A stretch of DNA of 40,522 bases, taken from the NCBI GenBank assembly GCA_903865035.1, contig CAIPII010000113.1, forward strand, positions 1-40,522. Reading direction: 5' to 3'. Position 1 is the stretch's first letter. Every line of letters starts with the position of its first letter. This DNA comes from an uncultured Burkholderiales bacterium (GTDB taxonomy: Bacteria > Pseudomonadota > Gammaproteobacteria > Burkholderiales > Burkholderiaceae_C). The notes under the pieces are model-generated. The model was not told the origin of the DNA. It saw nothing but the letters and a program-made list of their open reading frames with translations, and made no database searches. Below, piece after piece: positions 20,129 to 28,472 of the stretch. Position numbers and translations under genes: made by a program.

Positions 20129-21190
20129 TCACTCCAACCTAAAGAGCTTTTGGGCATTGGTTTGAAAAAACATTTTCTTCTCCTCCAGTGTGAGAGGGAG
20201 TTGATCCATGGCCAAGACCTCCTCCTCCACGTATTGATAGGGATAGTCCATGGCATACAAGACGCGATCCATGCCCATGATTTTTTGAGCAAAGGTGATG
20301 GCCGGCTCCCATGCCATGCCAGAGGAGGTGTACCAAAAATTCTCCCTCAGATACTCACTTGGTTTTTTCTTCAAAGGCTTCACGCCCTCGCTTCGATTGG
20401 AGCGCACGATGCCAGCGTGCATGAAGTCAATTCTGTAGTGCCAGTAAGGCAGCCCCTCGCCCAAGTGTCCCAAGACAATTTTGAGCTTGGGGAATCGATC
20501 AAAAACACCCGAGACGATCAACCTCAGCACGTGAAGGCTCGTCTCTGCGGCAAACCCGCAAATGGCTGCATCCAAGCAACGCGAGAGGTAAGGCTCTACC
20601 ATTTGAGGAGAAGGTGAATTGGGATGGATGTAAATGGGAACATCCAAAGCTTCAGCCGCCTCGAAAATGGCCCAAAATTTCTCATCGTCCAAATACTCGC
20701 CTTGGGTATGGGAGTTGATCAACGCACCTTTGAGCCCCAAATGATGCACGGCTCGCTCCATCTCTTTGGCCGCACTTTCGGGATCTTGGGGGGCAATGGC
20801 CGCCAAGCCGCAAAAGCGAGTGGGATGCGCTTTGATGGTTTGCGCCAATTGGTCGTTGGTTGAACGGGCCAAATCAACCGCAATGTTTTTCTCAAACACT
20901 TGCACACCTGGAGCGGTCAGCATCAACAACTGCATGTCAATGCCCGTGGCATCCATGTCAGACAATCGACGCTCTCCCAAGTCTTGAATGCGTGCAAACA
21001 AATCTTTTGCGCGGGGCGAGGAGTTTTGAGCAAAAAACCCCCACAGGTTAAAGAATCCTGGATCGTGAATGGTCTTGTTCTCCAAGATGTGGAGGTACAT
21101 CTTCATGAGCTCAGGCGTCATCCAGCCCTCTTCAGTGGCAATTCTCTTGTAATGGGGATTTTGGGGTATCACGTTTGACCTTTGATGCAT
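20129..21190 (-). CDS. Amidohydrolase-2 family protein, aromatic acid decarboxylase-like
   Basis: A 353-residue TIM-barrel metal enzyme of the amidohydrolase 2 group (ACMSD, gamma-resorcylate and 5-carboxyvanillate decarboxylases). Likely metal ligands: a Glu of IATEEGW (20-21) near the N-terminus in place of HxH, H189 in IYIHPNS, and D315 in YAMDYPYQY; H242 in LGHLGEGLPYW is the usual second-shell His. DMDATGIDMQLLMLTAPGVQ is characteristic of the decarboxylase side of the family. The start at 21190 lacks a ribosome-binding site; a GTG at 21217 is possible. It forms an operon with the broken Bug gene, suggesting the two served one aromatic or carboxylic substrate. Substrate not determinable. 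Confidence 0.85.
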   Translation of the reverse strand: MHQRSNVIPQNPHYKRIATEEGWMTPELMKMYLHILENKTIHDPGFFNLWGFFAQNSSPRAKDLFARIQDLGERRLSDMDATGIDMQLLMLTAPGVQVFEKNIAVDLARSTNDQLAQTIKAHPTRFCGLAAIAPQDPESAAKEMERAVHHLGLKGALINSHTQGEYLDDEKFWAIFEAAEALDVPIYIHPNSPSPQMVEPYLSRCLDAAICGFAAETSLHVLRLIVSGVFDRFPKLKIVLGHLGEGLPYWHYRIDFMHAGIVRSNRSEGVKPLKKKPSEYLRENFWYTSSGMAWEPAITFAQKIMGMDRVLYAMDYPYQYVEEEVLAMDQLPLTLEEKKMFFQTNAQKLFRLE

Positions 21191-21193
21191 TCG

Positions 21194-21228
21194 AAAAAAA
21201 ACTCTTGCACCTCTCACTCTGGAGGCAA
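21194..21228 (-). terminator. Weak terminator-like hairpin between murB and the amidohydrolase
   Basis: On the minus strand TTGC-CTC pairs with GAG-(GT)-GCAA across a short loop, followed within three bases by eight T that run up to the amidohydrolase start. The stem has a bulge. It may end some murB transcripts or act as an attenuator for the downstream pair. Confidence 0.35.
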
Positions 21229-21295
21229 AGAGCCATTGAAAGCATCATAGGCCTTATCCCCAAATGGGCTAGAGCGTTTTCACTGATATGGCGAA

Positions 21296-22408
21296 CTAAA
21301 GCACCAAAGGTTCAGGCTCAAGCCGAATGCCAAAACGCTCATAGACACTGGTTTGAATGGCACGAGCCAAGGTCATCACCTCGCCTCCTGTGCAAGGCAT
21401 CTCTAGACCACCTTTGTTGACCAAGACCAGGGCTTGTTTTTCGTAAACAGCGGCTTGCCCAACGCTTTTTCCCTTCCAGCCACAAGCATCAATGAGCCAG
21501 CCCGCGGCCAACTTGTAATTGCCGTCGTGCAAGGCGTAGTGAACCAAGCTGGGCTCTCGGGCAATGATGTCCTTGCACTGCTCCTCACTCACCGTTGGGT
21601 TTTTGAAAAAACTCCCCACATTGCCAATCACTTTGGGGTCGGGTAATTTTTCTCGCCTGATGTCACAAACCCAACCAAACACATCTTGGGCACTGGGCTT
21701 GCTTACCCCAAAATCCTTCACTCGCTTTTGAAGATCTTGGTAATCCAAAACTGGGACCCATTTCTTGGGCAATCGAAACCGCACTCGGGTGATGACCGAC
21801 TGTCCTGCCAATCCCATGAAGGCCTGCTCAGCGTTGAAGGACGTTTTGCTCTTGAGCTCCTCAGAGCCCCTTTTGAGCTCCCCCCAATGGCTCTTTGGTC
21901 CGTGTTTGAAAACCGAGTCTCGGTAGCCAAATGCACACTGCGCTGCGTTCAGGGTGAAGCTCTCTCCTGTCTCCAAATGAATGGCATCCAACTCATGAAA
22001 GCGGTCTTGCAATTCAACCCCATAAGCACCAATGTTTTGAACGGGGGTCGCGCCCACGGTGCCTGGAATCATTGCCAAATTCTCCAGCCCCGCCCAACCC
22101 TGCTCCAAGGTCCATGCAACAAAATCGTGCCAATTCTCACCCGCCTCGGCTTGAACGTAATAAGCCCGCTCGTCCTCGCCCACCAAAGCACGCCCCAGTG
22201 TTTCCATCTTCAAGACACAAACCTTCAAATCCCCCGTCAACACCAAATTGGAGCCTCCACCCAGGACAAATTTAGGCAAGAATTTGAGGCTTGGATCGTG
22301 CAAGGCCTGTCGCAAATCATCCTCTGAGCGCACACGCACCAAGACTTGAGCCCTAGCCAAAATGCCAAAGCTGTTATACGATTGAAGGGATTGGTTGTGT
22401 TCGACCAT
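21296..22408 (-). CDS. murB: UDP-N-acetylenolpyruvoylglucosamine reductase
   Basis: FAD/NADPH enzyme that reduces UDP-GlcNAc-enolpyruvate to UDP-MurNAc, an early cytosolic step in peptidoglycan synthesis. 370 residues, the longer type I form as in E. coli. FAD-binding features are NSFGILARA, LGGGSNLVLTGDL and the IPGTVGATPVQNIGAYG segment. FGYRDSVFK carries the Tyr of the type I insert. GNVGSFFKNPTVS holds the catalytic Ser and the C-terminal domain has the conserved Glu region. The start could equally be the ATG at 22411. Divergent from yajQ across about 52 bp. Confidence 0.96.
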   Translation of the reverse strand: MVEHNQSLQSYNSFGILARAQVLVRVRSEDDLRQALHDPSLKFLPKFVLGGGSNLVLTGDLKVCVLKMETLGRALVGEDERAYYVQAEAGENWHDFVAWTLEQGWAGLENLAMIPGTVGATPVQNIGAYGVELQDRFHELDAIHLETGESFTLNAAQCAFGYRDSVFKHGPKSHWGELKRGSEELKSKTSFNAEQAFMGLAGQSVITRVRFRLPKKWVPVLDYQDLQKRVKDFGVSKPSAQDVFGWVCDIRREKLPDPKVIGNVGSFFKNPTVSEEQCKDIIAREPSLVHYALHDGNYKLAAGWLIDACGWKGKSVGQAAVYEKQALVLVNKGGLEMPCTGGEVMTLARAIQTSVYERFGIRLEPEPLVL

Positions 22409-22463
22409 CATGAATACAATTGTCTCATTGCTTTTAGCTCAAAACCCATTTATTTGAATCACC

Positions 22464-22949
22464 ATGCCCTCATTTGACACCGTTTGTGAAGCCAATTTGG
22501 TAGAAGTTAAAAACGCAGTTGAAAACACTGCGAAAGAAATCGGAACTCGTTTTGACTTCAAAGGAACGGCGGCGGCCGTTGAGTTCAAAGACAAAGCGAT
22601 CATCCTCACAGGGGACGCTGAATTTCAATTGGACCAAATTGAGGATGTGCTTCGGGCCAAGCTCACCAAGCGCGAGGTTGACGTTCGATTCATTGAAAAA
22701 GGGGACGTTCAAAAAATTGGTGGCGACAAGGTCAAAGTGTCCTTGAAAGTGCGTGAGGGCATCGAGAGCGAGGATGCGAAAAAGATTCAACGCTTGATCA
22801 AAGACTCCAAGATCAAGGTTCAAGCCTCCATTCAAGGCGAAGCGGTTCGGGTGAGTGGAGCCAAGAGAGATGACTTGCAAGCGGCAATGGCCATCATCAG
22901 AAAAGACATGCCTGATTTGCCTTTGAGCTTTAACAACTTCAGAGACTAG
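22464..22949 (+). CDS. yajQ: YajQ family nucleotide-binding protein
   Basis: A 161-residue cytosolic protein of the YajQ/UPF0234 family, two ferredoxin-like domains. Members bind nucleotides, and the Xanthomonas homologue is a cyclic-di-GMP effector. Diagnostic sequence: [21 protein letters not shown] at the start, [29 protein letters not shown] and the ending PLSFNNFRD. Full length and single copy here. Whether this one senses c-di-GMP is inference. Confidence 0.96.
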   Translation: MPSFDTVCEANLVEVKNAVENTAKEIGTRFDFKGTAAAVEFKDKAIILTGDAEFQLDQIEDVLRAKLTKREVDVRFIEKGDVQKIGGDKVKVSLKVREGIESEDAKKIQRLIKDSKIKVQASIQGEAVRVSGAKRDDLQAAMAIIRKDMPDLPLSFNNFRD

Positions 22950-22999
22950 CAGCACTGCAGTGAGGCCAGCAAATTGAGGCCTCTAGCCCTAGACTCGCC

Positions 23000-23707
23000 T
23001 CATTGGGGTTGATTTTTTTTGGCCCCAATTTTGTCCTCTTGTCCTTTGAAGAGCCTCTCCAAATTGGCCTTGTGTCGATAAAGGAGCAAAGCGCTCATGA
23101 TCACTGAGCACACGAGCACCAAGGACTCCGATTGCCAAAGCGCTCCATCCAAAAGCAAGTAAGCAAGCGGAGCAAAGACAGAGGCGAGCAAAGCGGAGAG
23201 CGAAGAGTATCTCCATATCTTGGCAGCCCCTAACCAACAAAGCAGGGTGAGGAGTCCCAAAATCGGCTCAAACCCAATGAGCACCCCAAGCGCTGTGGCC
23301 ACACCCTTGCCGCCTTTGAAGGCAAAAAACACGGGAAACAAATGTCCCAAAAATGCACTGAGTCCAACGGCACCCATCCACGCACGCGGATTCATGTCCA
23401 ACCACAACCAGTCCTGCCCCAATGGGCTGTTAAGCGGCAAAAGGTCCAAGCCATGGACAAACAAAAAAACCGGCAACCAGCCTTTGAAAGCATCTAGTAG
23501 GAGCGTGAGCGCAGCAGCAGCTTTGTTGCCTGTTCTGAGCACATTGGTGGCTCCCGGGTTTTTGCTGCCAAATGTCCTTGGATCCTCAAGTCCAAAGGCC
23601 TTGGAGACCAGCACCGCAAAGGACAAAGAGCCCATCAAGTAGGCCAACACACACGCCCCAAAGGCAATGACCCAAGAGGGTAAGGAGAGGAAAGCATCAG
23701 AGTTCAT
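23000..23707 (-). CDS. plsY: Glycerol-3-phosphate acyltransferase PlsY
   Basis: Inner-membrane enzyme that transfers acyl from acyl-phosphate to glycerol-3-phosphate, first step of phospholipid synthesis with PlsX. 235 residues from the ATG at 23707, with about six or seven membrane helices. Active-site loops: GSLSFAVLVSKAFGLEDPRTFGSKNPGATNVLRTGN-type first loop (GSKNPGATNV), then GHLFPVFFAFKGGKGVATALGV, and the third loop near the C-terminus. A far upstream start (23893) would add 62 residues with no family match. TATACT at 23774-23779 on the minus strand is a possible -10 for it. Confidence 0.94.
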   Translation of the reverse strand: MNSDAFLSLPSWVIAFGACVLAYLMGSLSFAVLVSKAFGLEDPRTFGSKNPGATNVLRTGNKAAAALTLLLDAFKGWLPVFLFVHGLDLLPLNSPLGQDWLWLDMNPRAWMGAVGLSAFLGHLFPVFFAFKGGKGVATALGVLIGFEPILGLLTLLCWLGAAKIWRYSSLSALLASVFAPLAYLLLDGALWQSESLVLVCSVIMSALLLYRHKANLERLFKGQEDKIGAKKNQPQ

Positions 23708-23864
23708 GTTGTCAAAGGTGTGCGCGAGCTTGGTTTGCAGGGCCCCAAGCATAGAGTTGGGATAAAAACAGGTAGTATAGAACCTCTGCAAAACAGGAAA
23801 GTTCATCCTTCTTTGCAATTGAGCTTTCAAAATTGCGTTGTCTCGCAACCCCTTGATTTTTCCA

Positions 23865-24794
23865 ATGTACAGCGTCCAACGTTCCTCCAGCACTCATTTT
23901 CTTCGCATCAGACGGCACGATCAACATGTGCGAACCTGGGGCTCTCATGCCAATGGACAAACCCCTTGGGTGATGCTTCACGGCTGGATGGATGTGAGCG
24001 CATCTTTTCAATTTTTGGTGGACCAACTCCAAAGCTCGCCTTTCATCATCGCGCCCGATTGGAGGGGTTTTGGACCCACCCAGGCGCTGGAGCAGGACCA
24101 CTTTTGGTTTCCAGATAACTTGGCCGATTTGGATTTTTTGTTGGATCATTTTGAATCTCAATTGGGCACTTCGCGCTTTCATTTGATCGGCCACAGCATG
24201 GGTGGCAATGTGGCGCTGGCCTATGCGGGCATTCGCCCAAACAGAATCGACAAAGTCGTGAACCTCGAGGGCTTTGGCCTGCCCAGCACCAAACCCACCA
24301 TGGCACCCAAGCGGCTTGCGAGATGGCTGGACGAATTGCATGCACTCCAAAGGGGCAGCCTGGAGCTCAAAGCGTATGAAAATTTAGAGGGCGTGGTGCG
24401 CCGCTTGCAACTCAACAACCCTCGCCTGAGCTTGGACCAAGCCCAGTGGCTGGCACCCCACTGGGCTGGACAAACACCAGAGGGCACCTGGAAAATATTG
24501 GGGCATCCCGCTCACAAAGTGGTCAACCCCTATCTCTACCAAACTCTGGAGATGCAGGAGATACTCAAATGCATCGAGGCTCCAGTGCTGAGCTTGCATG
24601 CAGCCGAGAGAGATGTCTTCAAGCGACTGGGCGGTGCTTACGATTTTGAAGAATACTTGGAGCGCATGAAAGCCGTCAAAGAACTCACCCACCAAGAGAT
24701 CAGCGACTGCGCCCACATGCTTCACCATGACCAACCACGTGCGGTGGCACAAGCCATTGAACCCTTTTTAAGCAGCAGCGTGACCCATGTTTAA
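23865..24794 (+). CDS. Alpha/beta-fold hydrolase
   Basis: About 309 residues from the ATG at 23865 (23838 is an alternative). Oxyanion-hole motif LHGWMD and nucleophile elbow GHSMGGN (Ser) are clear, with DWRGFG between and the catalytic His in DCAHMLHHDQP. A lid region lies around ARWLDELHALQRGSLELKAYENLEG. Such enzymes include esterases and haloalkane/epoxide-type hydrolases; no specific substrate is readable. Its last 8 bases overlap the start of the flavoprotein gene, so the pair is coupled. It is divergent from plsY. Confidence 0.87.
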   Translation: MYSVQRSSSTHFLRIRRHDQHVRTWGSHANGQTPWVMLHGWMDVSASFQFLVDQLQSSPFIIAPDWRGFGPTQALEQDHFWFPDNLADLDFLLDHFESQLGTSRFHLIGHSMGGNVALAYAGIRPNRIDKVVNLEGFGLPSTKPTMAPKRLARWLDELHALQRGSLELKAYENLEGVVRRLQLNNPRLSLDQAQWLAPHWAGQTPEGTWKILGHPAHKVVNPYLYQTLEMQEILKCIEAPVLSLHAAERDVFKRLGGAYDFEEYLERMKAVKELTHQEISDCAHMLHHDQPRAVAQAIEPFLSSSVTHV

Positions 24795-26028
24795 AACCGA
24801 TGTGGTGATTTTGGGAGCGGGTGCTGCAGGCCTATTTTGCGCTGGCGTTGCCCAGCAGCAAGGCCTTAAAGTTCTCATTTTGGACCACTACCCGAAATTG
24901 GCTGAGAAGGTTCGCATCTCTGGTGGAGGCAGGAGCAACTTCACCAACGCTCAAATTGATCCCCAAATGCCACACCGACACTACGTCGGACAAAACCCCC
25001 AATTTGCCAGAAGTGCTCTGTCTCGCTACACCCCTCAGCATTTTGTAGAACTGGTCAAATCTCACAACATCGCCTTTCATGAAAAGCATTTGGGCCAACT
25101 CTTTTGCGATCGATCGGCCGAGGACTTGATCCAAATGCTTTTGACTGAGTGCGAGTCAGGCGCCTCCTCAGGAGAGGTCAAGAGGTGGCAACCTTGCGAA
25201 TTCCACTCTGTCACCTTCTCCGATGCGCCGCTTGCCCACTACACCTTGCAAACCAGCATGGGCTCGGTTCAATGCCAAGCCTTGGTGGTGGCAACGGGTG
25301 GACTCTCGATCCCAGCCATTGGAGCCACCGGCATTGGCTACACTTTGGCCCAGCAATTTGACATCCGGCTCACCCCAACTCAACCCGCCTTGGTCCCCCT
25401 CACCCTGGGTGGACCAGAGTGGGCACCATTCAATACCCTCTCAGGCCTTTCTCTCAAAGCATGTGTCTCAAGCTGCCAGGGCAAGAAAAAAATCAGCTTC
25501 GAAGACGATCTCTTGATCACCCACAAAGGCTTATCGGGACCTGCCACCTTGCAAATTTCAAACTACTGGCAAGCTGGAGAGCGCATTGAAGTCGATTTGT
25601 TGCCTGAACTTGATGTCTTGCCTCAATTGATCGCATTAAAACAACAGTCCAAAAAGACCCTGAGCAATGAGCTCTCCACGTGGTTACCCAATCGATTGAT
25701 CCACGCATGGACCGATCACAACCCCTTGTGGCAAAAATCCATGGCCGACACCTCACAAAAGGCGCTCGAGAGCCTTGCTCTCGCCCTCAAACAGTGGTCC
25801 TTGTTGCCCAGCGGCACCGAGGGCTACAAAAAAGCCGAGGTCACCGTTGGAGGCGTGGACACCAGAGACTTGTCACAACAAACCATGGAATCTAAGCAAA
25901 AAGGTTTATATTTCATAGGTGAAGTGGTCGATATCACGGGTTGGCTTGGGGGTTATAACTTTCAGTGGGCGTGGTCGAGTGCACACGCATGCGCAATGGG
26001 CTTGGCAAATCAAATAAAACCGCTATAA
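24787..26028 (+). CDS. HI0933/BaiN-family NAD(P)/FAD-dependent oxidoreductase
   Basis: A 413-residue flavoprotein. The N-terminal dinucleotide-binding motif is ILGAGAAGLFCAGVAQQQGLKVL-type (GAGAAGL), followed by the HI0933 signature KVRISGGGRSNFTN. Later come VVATGGLSIPAIGATGIGY and the C-terminal FAD-contact segment GLYFIGEVVDITGWLGGYNFQWAWSS. The middle has the beta-barrel insert with HKGLSGPATLQISNYW. Family members are widespread and few are characterised. Translationally coupled to the preceding hydrolase. Its TAA stop is part of the TATAAT that drives rpsU. Confidence 0.93.
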   Translation: MFKTDVVILGAGAAGLFCAGVAQQQGLKVLILDHYPKLAEKVRISGGGRSNFTNAQIDPQMPHRHYVGQNPQFARSALSRYTPQHFVELVKSHNIAFHEKHLGQLFCDRSAEDLIQMLLTECESGASSGEVKRWQPCEFHSVTFSDAPLAHYTLQTSMGSVQCQALVVATGGLSIPAIGATGIGYTLAQQFDIRLTPTQPALVPLTLGGPEWAPFNTLSGLSLKACVSSCQGKKKISFEDDLLITHKGLSGPATLQISNYWQAGERIEVDLLPELDVLPQLIALKQQSKKTLSNELSTWLPNRLIHAWTDHNPLWQKSMADTSQKALESLALALKQWSLLPSGTEGYKKAEVTVGGVDTRDLSQQTMESKQKGLYFIGEVVDITGWLGGYNFQWAWSSAHACAMGLANQIKPL

Positions 26029-26029
26029 T
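26002..26029 (+). promoter_or_regulatory. Strong sigma-70 promoter of rpsU, embedded in the upstream stop codon
   Basis: TTGGCA (26002-26007), 16-bp spacer, TATAAT (26024-26029). The TAA of the flavoprotein gene (26026-26028) lies within the -10 box. Predicted start of transcription is about 26036, giving a leader near 120 nt for rpsU. This is the best promoter match in the window. Confidence 0.8.
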
Positions 26030-26049
26030 GGTGGTCTTTGCTGGCAATA

Positions 26050-26080
26050 CCCCAACGCCTAAAAAATTTTTAAGTTGGGG
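26050..26080 (+). promoter_or_regulatory. Hairpin in the rpsU 5' leader
   Basis: CCCCAAC (26050-26056) pairs perfectly with GTTGGGG (26074-26080). Inside, TAAAA pairs with TTTTA to extend the stem past a small internal bulge. No U-run follows, so it is not a terminator. It lies early in the predicted rpsU leader and may stabilise or regulate that mRNA. Confidence 0.6.
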
Positions 26081-26155
26081 ACAACCGCGAACAAAGGCTT
26101 TGGAGCCCGATCTTCTCTGAACACTTTTGTGCGCACAATTCAAATTTGATCGTCA

Positions 26156-26368
26156 ATGACAACCATTCGCGTAAAAGAAAACGAGCCCTTTGATGTGGCA
26201 CTGCGCAGATTCAAGCGCACCATCGAAAAATTAGGTCTTTTGACCGATTTGCGTGCACGTGAGTTTTATGAAAAGCCCACAGCTGAGCGCAAGAGAAAAA
26301 AAGCAGCTGCTGTCAAGCGTCACTACAAGCGCGTTCGCAGCATGCAGTTGCCCAAAAAACTGTACTGA
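26156..26368 (+). CDS. rpsU: 30S ribosomal protein S21
   Basis: A 70-residue basic ribosomal protein that helps the 30S subunit engage mRNA at the anti-Shine-Dalgarno region. Sequence [20 protein letters not shown] through the Arg/Lys-rich helices ([16 protein letters not shown]) is unmistakable. It is monocistronic or followed by yqeY after a terminator, with its own strong promoter and a structured leader. The upstream ATTCAAATTTGATCGTCA has no obvious Shine-Dalgarno sequence, notable for a protein of this role. Confidence 0.98.
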
Positions 26369-26377
26369 TCCCTGGAG

Positions 26378-26405
26378 TCGATGCGCCTTTTTTAAGCCGC
26401 ATCGA
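26378..26405. repeat. Inverted repeat just after rpsU
   Basis: TCGATGCG (26378-26385) and CGCATCGA (26398-26405) are perfect 8-bp arms around a 12-base loop, 10 bp past the rpsU stop. It is not followed by a T-run; the true terminator comes next. It may protect the 3' end of the message. Confidence 0.55.
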
Positions 26406-26413
26406 GATCCACC

Positions 26414-26451
26414 AAAAAGCTCGTTCGGGTCAAACCGCACGGGCTTTTTTT
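26414..26451 (+). terminator. Rho-independent terminator of rpsU
   Basis: AAAAAGCTCG (26414-26423) pairs with CGGGCTTTTT (26440-26449) with one G-U pair, and the T-run continues to 26451. The A-run on the 5' side makes it partly bidirectional. It separates rpsU from yqeY. Confidence 0.88.
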
Positions 26452-26505
26452 AACACTTTCGTCCCCTGACGACACACCTCTCCCCTTACAGATCCGAGCA
26501 CCAAG

Positions 26506-26952
26506 ATGACACTCAAAGCACAAATCACAGAAGACATGAAGCAAGCCATGAAAGCCAAGGACAGCTTTCGTTTGGGCACCATCCGTTTGCTGCAATCGGC
26601 CATGAAGCAAAAAGAGGTGGATGAAAGAATTGAATTGAACGATGAGCAGGTGATCGCCATCGTGGACAAATTGATCAAACAAAGGAAAGACTCTGTCCAG
26701 GCCTATGAGCAAGCGGCGAGAGAGGATTTGGCAGAGGTGGAAAGACAAGAGATGGCTGTGCTCCAAGCCTATTTACCTGCTCGCATGAGCGATGAGGAGA
26801 TCCATGCCGCAGTCAAAGCGATCGTGAGTGAACTCAATGCTGCGGGCCCTGGAGAGATGGGACGCGTCATGGGTCAAGTCAAAACCCGTCTAGCTGGCAA
26901 AGCCGACATGGGTGTCGTCTCTCAAGCCGTGAAGGCCGCTTTGAACCCTTGA
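26506..26952 (+). CDS. GatB/YqeY domain-containing protein
   Basis: A 148-residue protein of the YqeY family, the same helical fold as the tail of the amidotransferase subunit GatB that binds tRNA. Sequence MTLKAQITEDMKQAMKAKDSFRLGTIRLL and AYLPARMSDEEI are family hallmarks, ending in GRVMGQVKTRLAGKADMGVVSQAVK. Its function is not firmly known; a tRNA-linked role is inferred from the domain. In betaproteobacteria it commonly follows rpsU, as here. Confidence 0.94.
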   Translation: MTLKAQITEDMKQAMKAKDSFRLGTIRLLQSAMKQKEVDERIELNDEQVIAIVDKLIKQRKDSVQAYEQAAREDLAEVERQEMAVLQAYLPARMSDEEIHAAVKAIVSELNAAGPGEMGRVMGQVKTRLAGKADMGVVSQAVKAALNP

Positions 26953-26963
26953 GCTGAGTCAAA

Positions 26964-26988
26964 GCCACGCTCAAAAAAAGTGCGTGGC
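26964..26988. terminator. Possible shared terminator of yqeY and pmbA
   Basis: GCCACGC (26964-26970) and GCGTGGC (26982-26988) form a perfect 7-bp stem with an 11-base A-rich loop in the convergent gap. Only short T-runs follow on either strand, so termination strength is uncertain. Confidence 0.45.
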
Positions 26989-27008
26989 GATTGGGCGCCA
27001 AAAATGGC

Positions 27009-28409
27009 TCAGGAGCCGGCAATTTTCATGCGGTTGATGAGCAAGGATCCAACCGTCTTGGCGCCGTAGTTGTAGGCATCTGAGCCCACGGCCTGAATGC
27101 CTTTGAGCATGTCTTTCAAATTGCCCGCGATGGTGATTTCTTGAACCGGGAAAGCGATCTCGCCCTTTTCCACCCAAAACCCGCTGGCGCCACGTGAGTA
27201 ATCTCCCGTCACATAGTTCACGCCTTGGCCCATGAGTTCGATCACAAAAAGACCTGTGCCTAGCTTTTTAAGCATTTTCTCCAAGTCATCTCCCGCTTGG
27301 GTCAAGCGACTGCTCATCACCAAGTTGTGAGAGCCACCTGCGTTGCCCGTGGTTTGCATGCCCAGTTTGCGAGCAGAGTAAGTTCCCAAGAAATAACCCA
27401 TGACTCGACCATCTTTGATGACATCACGCGCTTGGGTGATCACACCCTCGTCATCAAAGGGCGCACTGCCTTTGCCCCCTTTCACAAAAGGGTCCTCATG
27501 CACTTGGATGTGCGAGGGCAAGACCTCGCGACCCAAAGAGTCCAGCAAAAAAGAACTCTTGCGGTAAAGCGATCCACCACTCAAGGCTTGCACCATGTGA
27601 CCCAATATGCCCGAGGCCAAAGTGGACTCAAAGAGCACGGGACACTGCACCGTTTTGATTTTTCTAGACCCCAAGCGACTGAGCGCCCTTTGAGCGGCGT
27701 AGCGGCCCACCTCCTCAGGTTTGGCCATGAGCTCAGGCTCCCTCATGGACGTGTACCAAGCGTCTCGTTGCATGTTCTCGCCCTTGCCCGCAATGGGTGC
27801 CACAGATAAGCTGTGTCTGGAACTTGCATAGCCACCCCTGAAACCGCGGGTGTGAGCGCTGAAGAAATGACTTTGTTGGGCTGACACTCCAGCGCCTTCG
27901 CTGTTGGTGATTTTTTTGCTGACCGCAAAAGCAGCTTGTTCACAAGCCAAGGCGAGCTCAAAGGCGGCCTCACTGGTGATGGGCCAGGGGTGAAAGAGCT
28001 CAAGCTCAGGGTGATGGTGGCTGATGACATCAGCATCGGGTAGCCCCGCGGCAGGGTCCTCGGCGGTGAAGCGCGCTATGTCAAAGGCCGCTTGCACCGT
28101 TCTCTCAATGGCAGCACCTGAAAAATCAGAGGTGCTGGCGTTGCCTCTTTTGGAGCCCAAATAAACAGTGACGCCCAGCCCCTTGTCTTGGTTTCTCTCG
28201 ACCGTCTCAAGAGAGCCCTTTCTGACCGAAACGGACAGACCACAACCCTCTGAGGCCTCAGCGCCTGCATCGGTCGCGCCCAGCTTCAAAGCGTGCTTGA
28301 GCGCATGGTCCACCAAGCCCTCAAATTGACTTTGAGAGTAGCTGAATCCGGGCATGGGTGCCTTGGAATCGGTAGGGGTGGTGGATGAAAATGATTTTTG
28401 TTTACTCAT
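27009..28409 (-). CDS. pmbA: Metalloprotease PmbA/TldE
   Basis: Partner of TldD in a heteromeric metalloprotease that processes modified peptides (microcin B17 in E. coli) and degrades unfolded peptides. 466 residues. The segment ASEGCGLSVSVRKGSLETVERN is the conserved N-terminal domain. FESTLASGILGHMVQALSGGSLYRKSSFL and FDDEGVITQARDVIKDGRVMGYFL are the middle, and FVIELMGQGVNYVTGDYSRGASGFWVEKGEIAFPVQEITIAGNL-type sequence ends it. As in other TldE chains the zinc-binding HExxxH of TldD is absent. No tldD in this window. Divergent from darP. Confidence 0.95.
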   Translation of the reverse strand: MSKQKSFSSTTPTDSKAPMPGFSYSQSQFEGLVDHALKHALKLGATDAGAEASEGCGLSVSVRKGSLETVERNQDKGLGVTVYLGSKRGNASTSDFSGAAIERTVQAAFDIARFTAEDPAAGLPDADVISHHHPELELFHPWPITSEAAFELALACEQAAFAVSKKITNSEGAGVSAQQSHFFSAHTRGFRGGYASSRHSLSVAPIAGKGENMQRDAWYTSMREPELMAKPEEVGRYAAQRALSRLGSRKIKTVQCPVLFESTLASGILGHMVQALSGGSLYRKSSFLLDSLGREVLPSHIQVHEDPFVKGGKGSAPFDDEGVITQARDVIKDGRVMGYFLGTYSARKLGMQTTGNAGGSHNLVMSSRLTQAGDDLEKMLKKLGTGLFVIELMGQGVNYVTGDYSRGASGFWVEKGEIAFPVQEITIAGNLKDMLKGIQAVGSDAYNYGAKTVGSLLINRMKIAGS

Positions 28410-28472
28410 GCCCTTATTATCCTACTGATGGGCCAATCTTGCGCCCCAATCAAGGCGATAATTGAGCTCAAG

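Noticed and set aside
22962-22983. GAGGCC/GGCCTC hairpin after yajQ as a terminator
   Set aside because: A 6-bp stem with no T-run on the plus strand; too weak to call.
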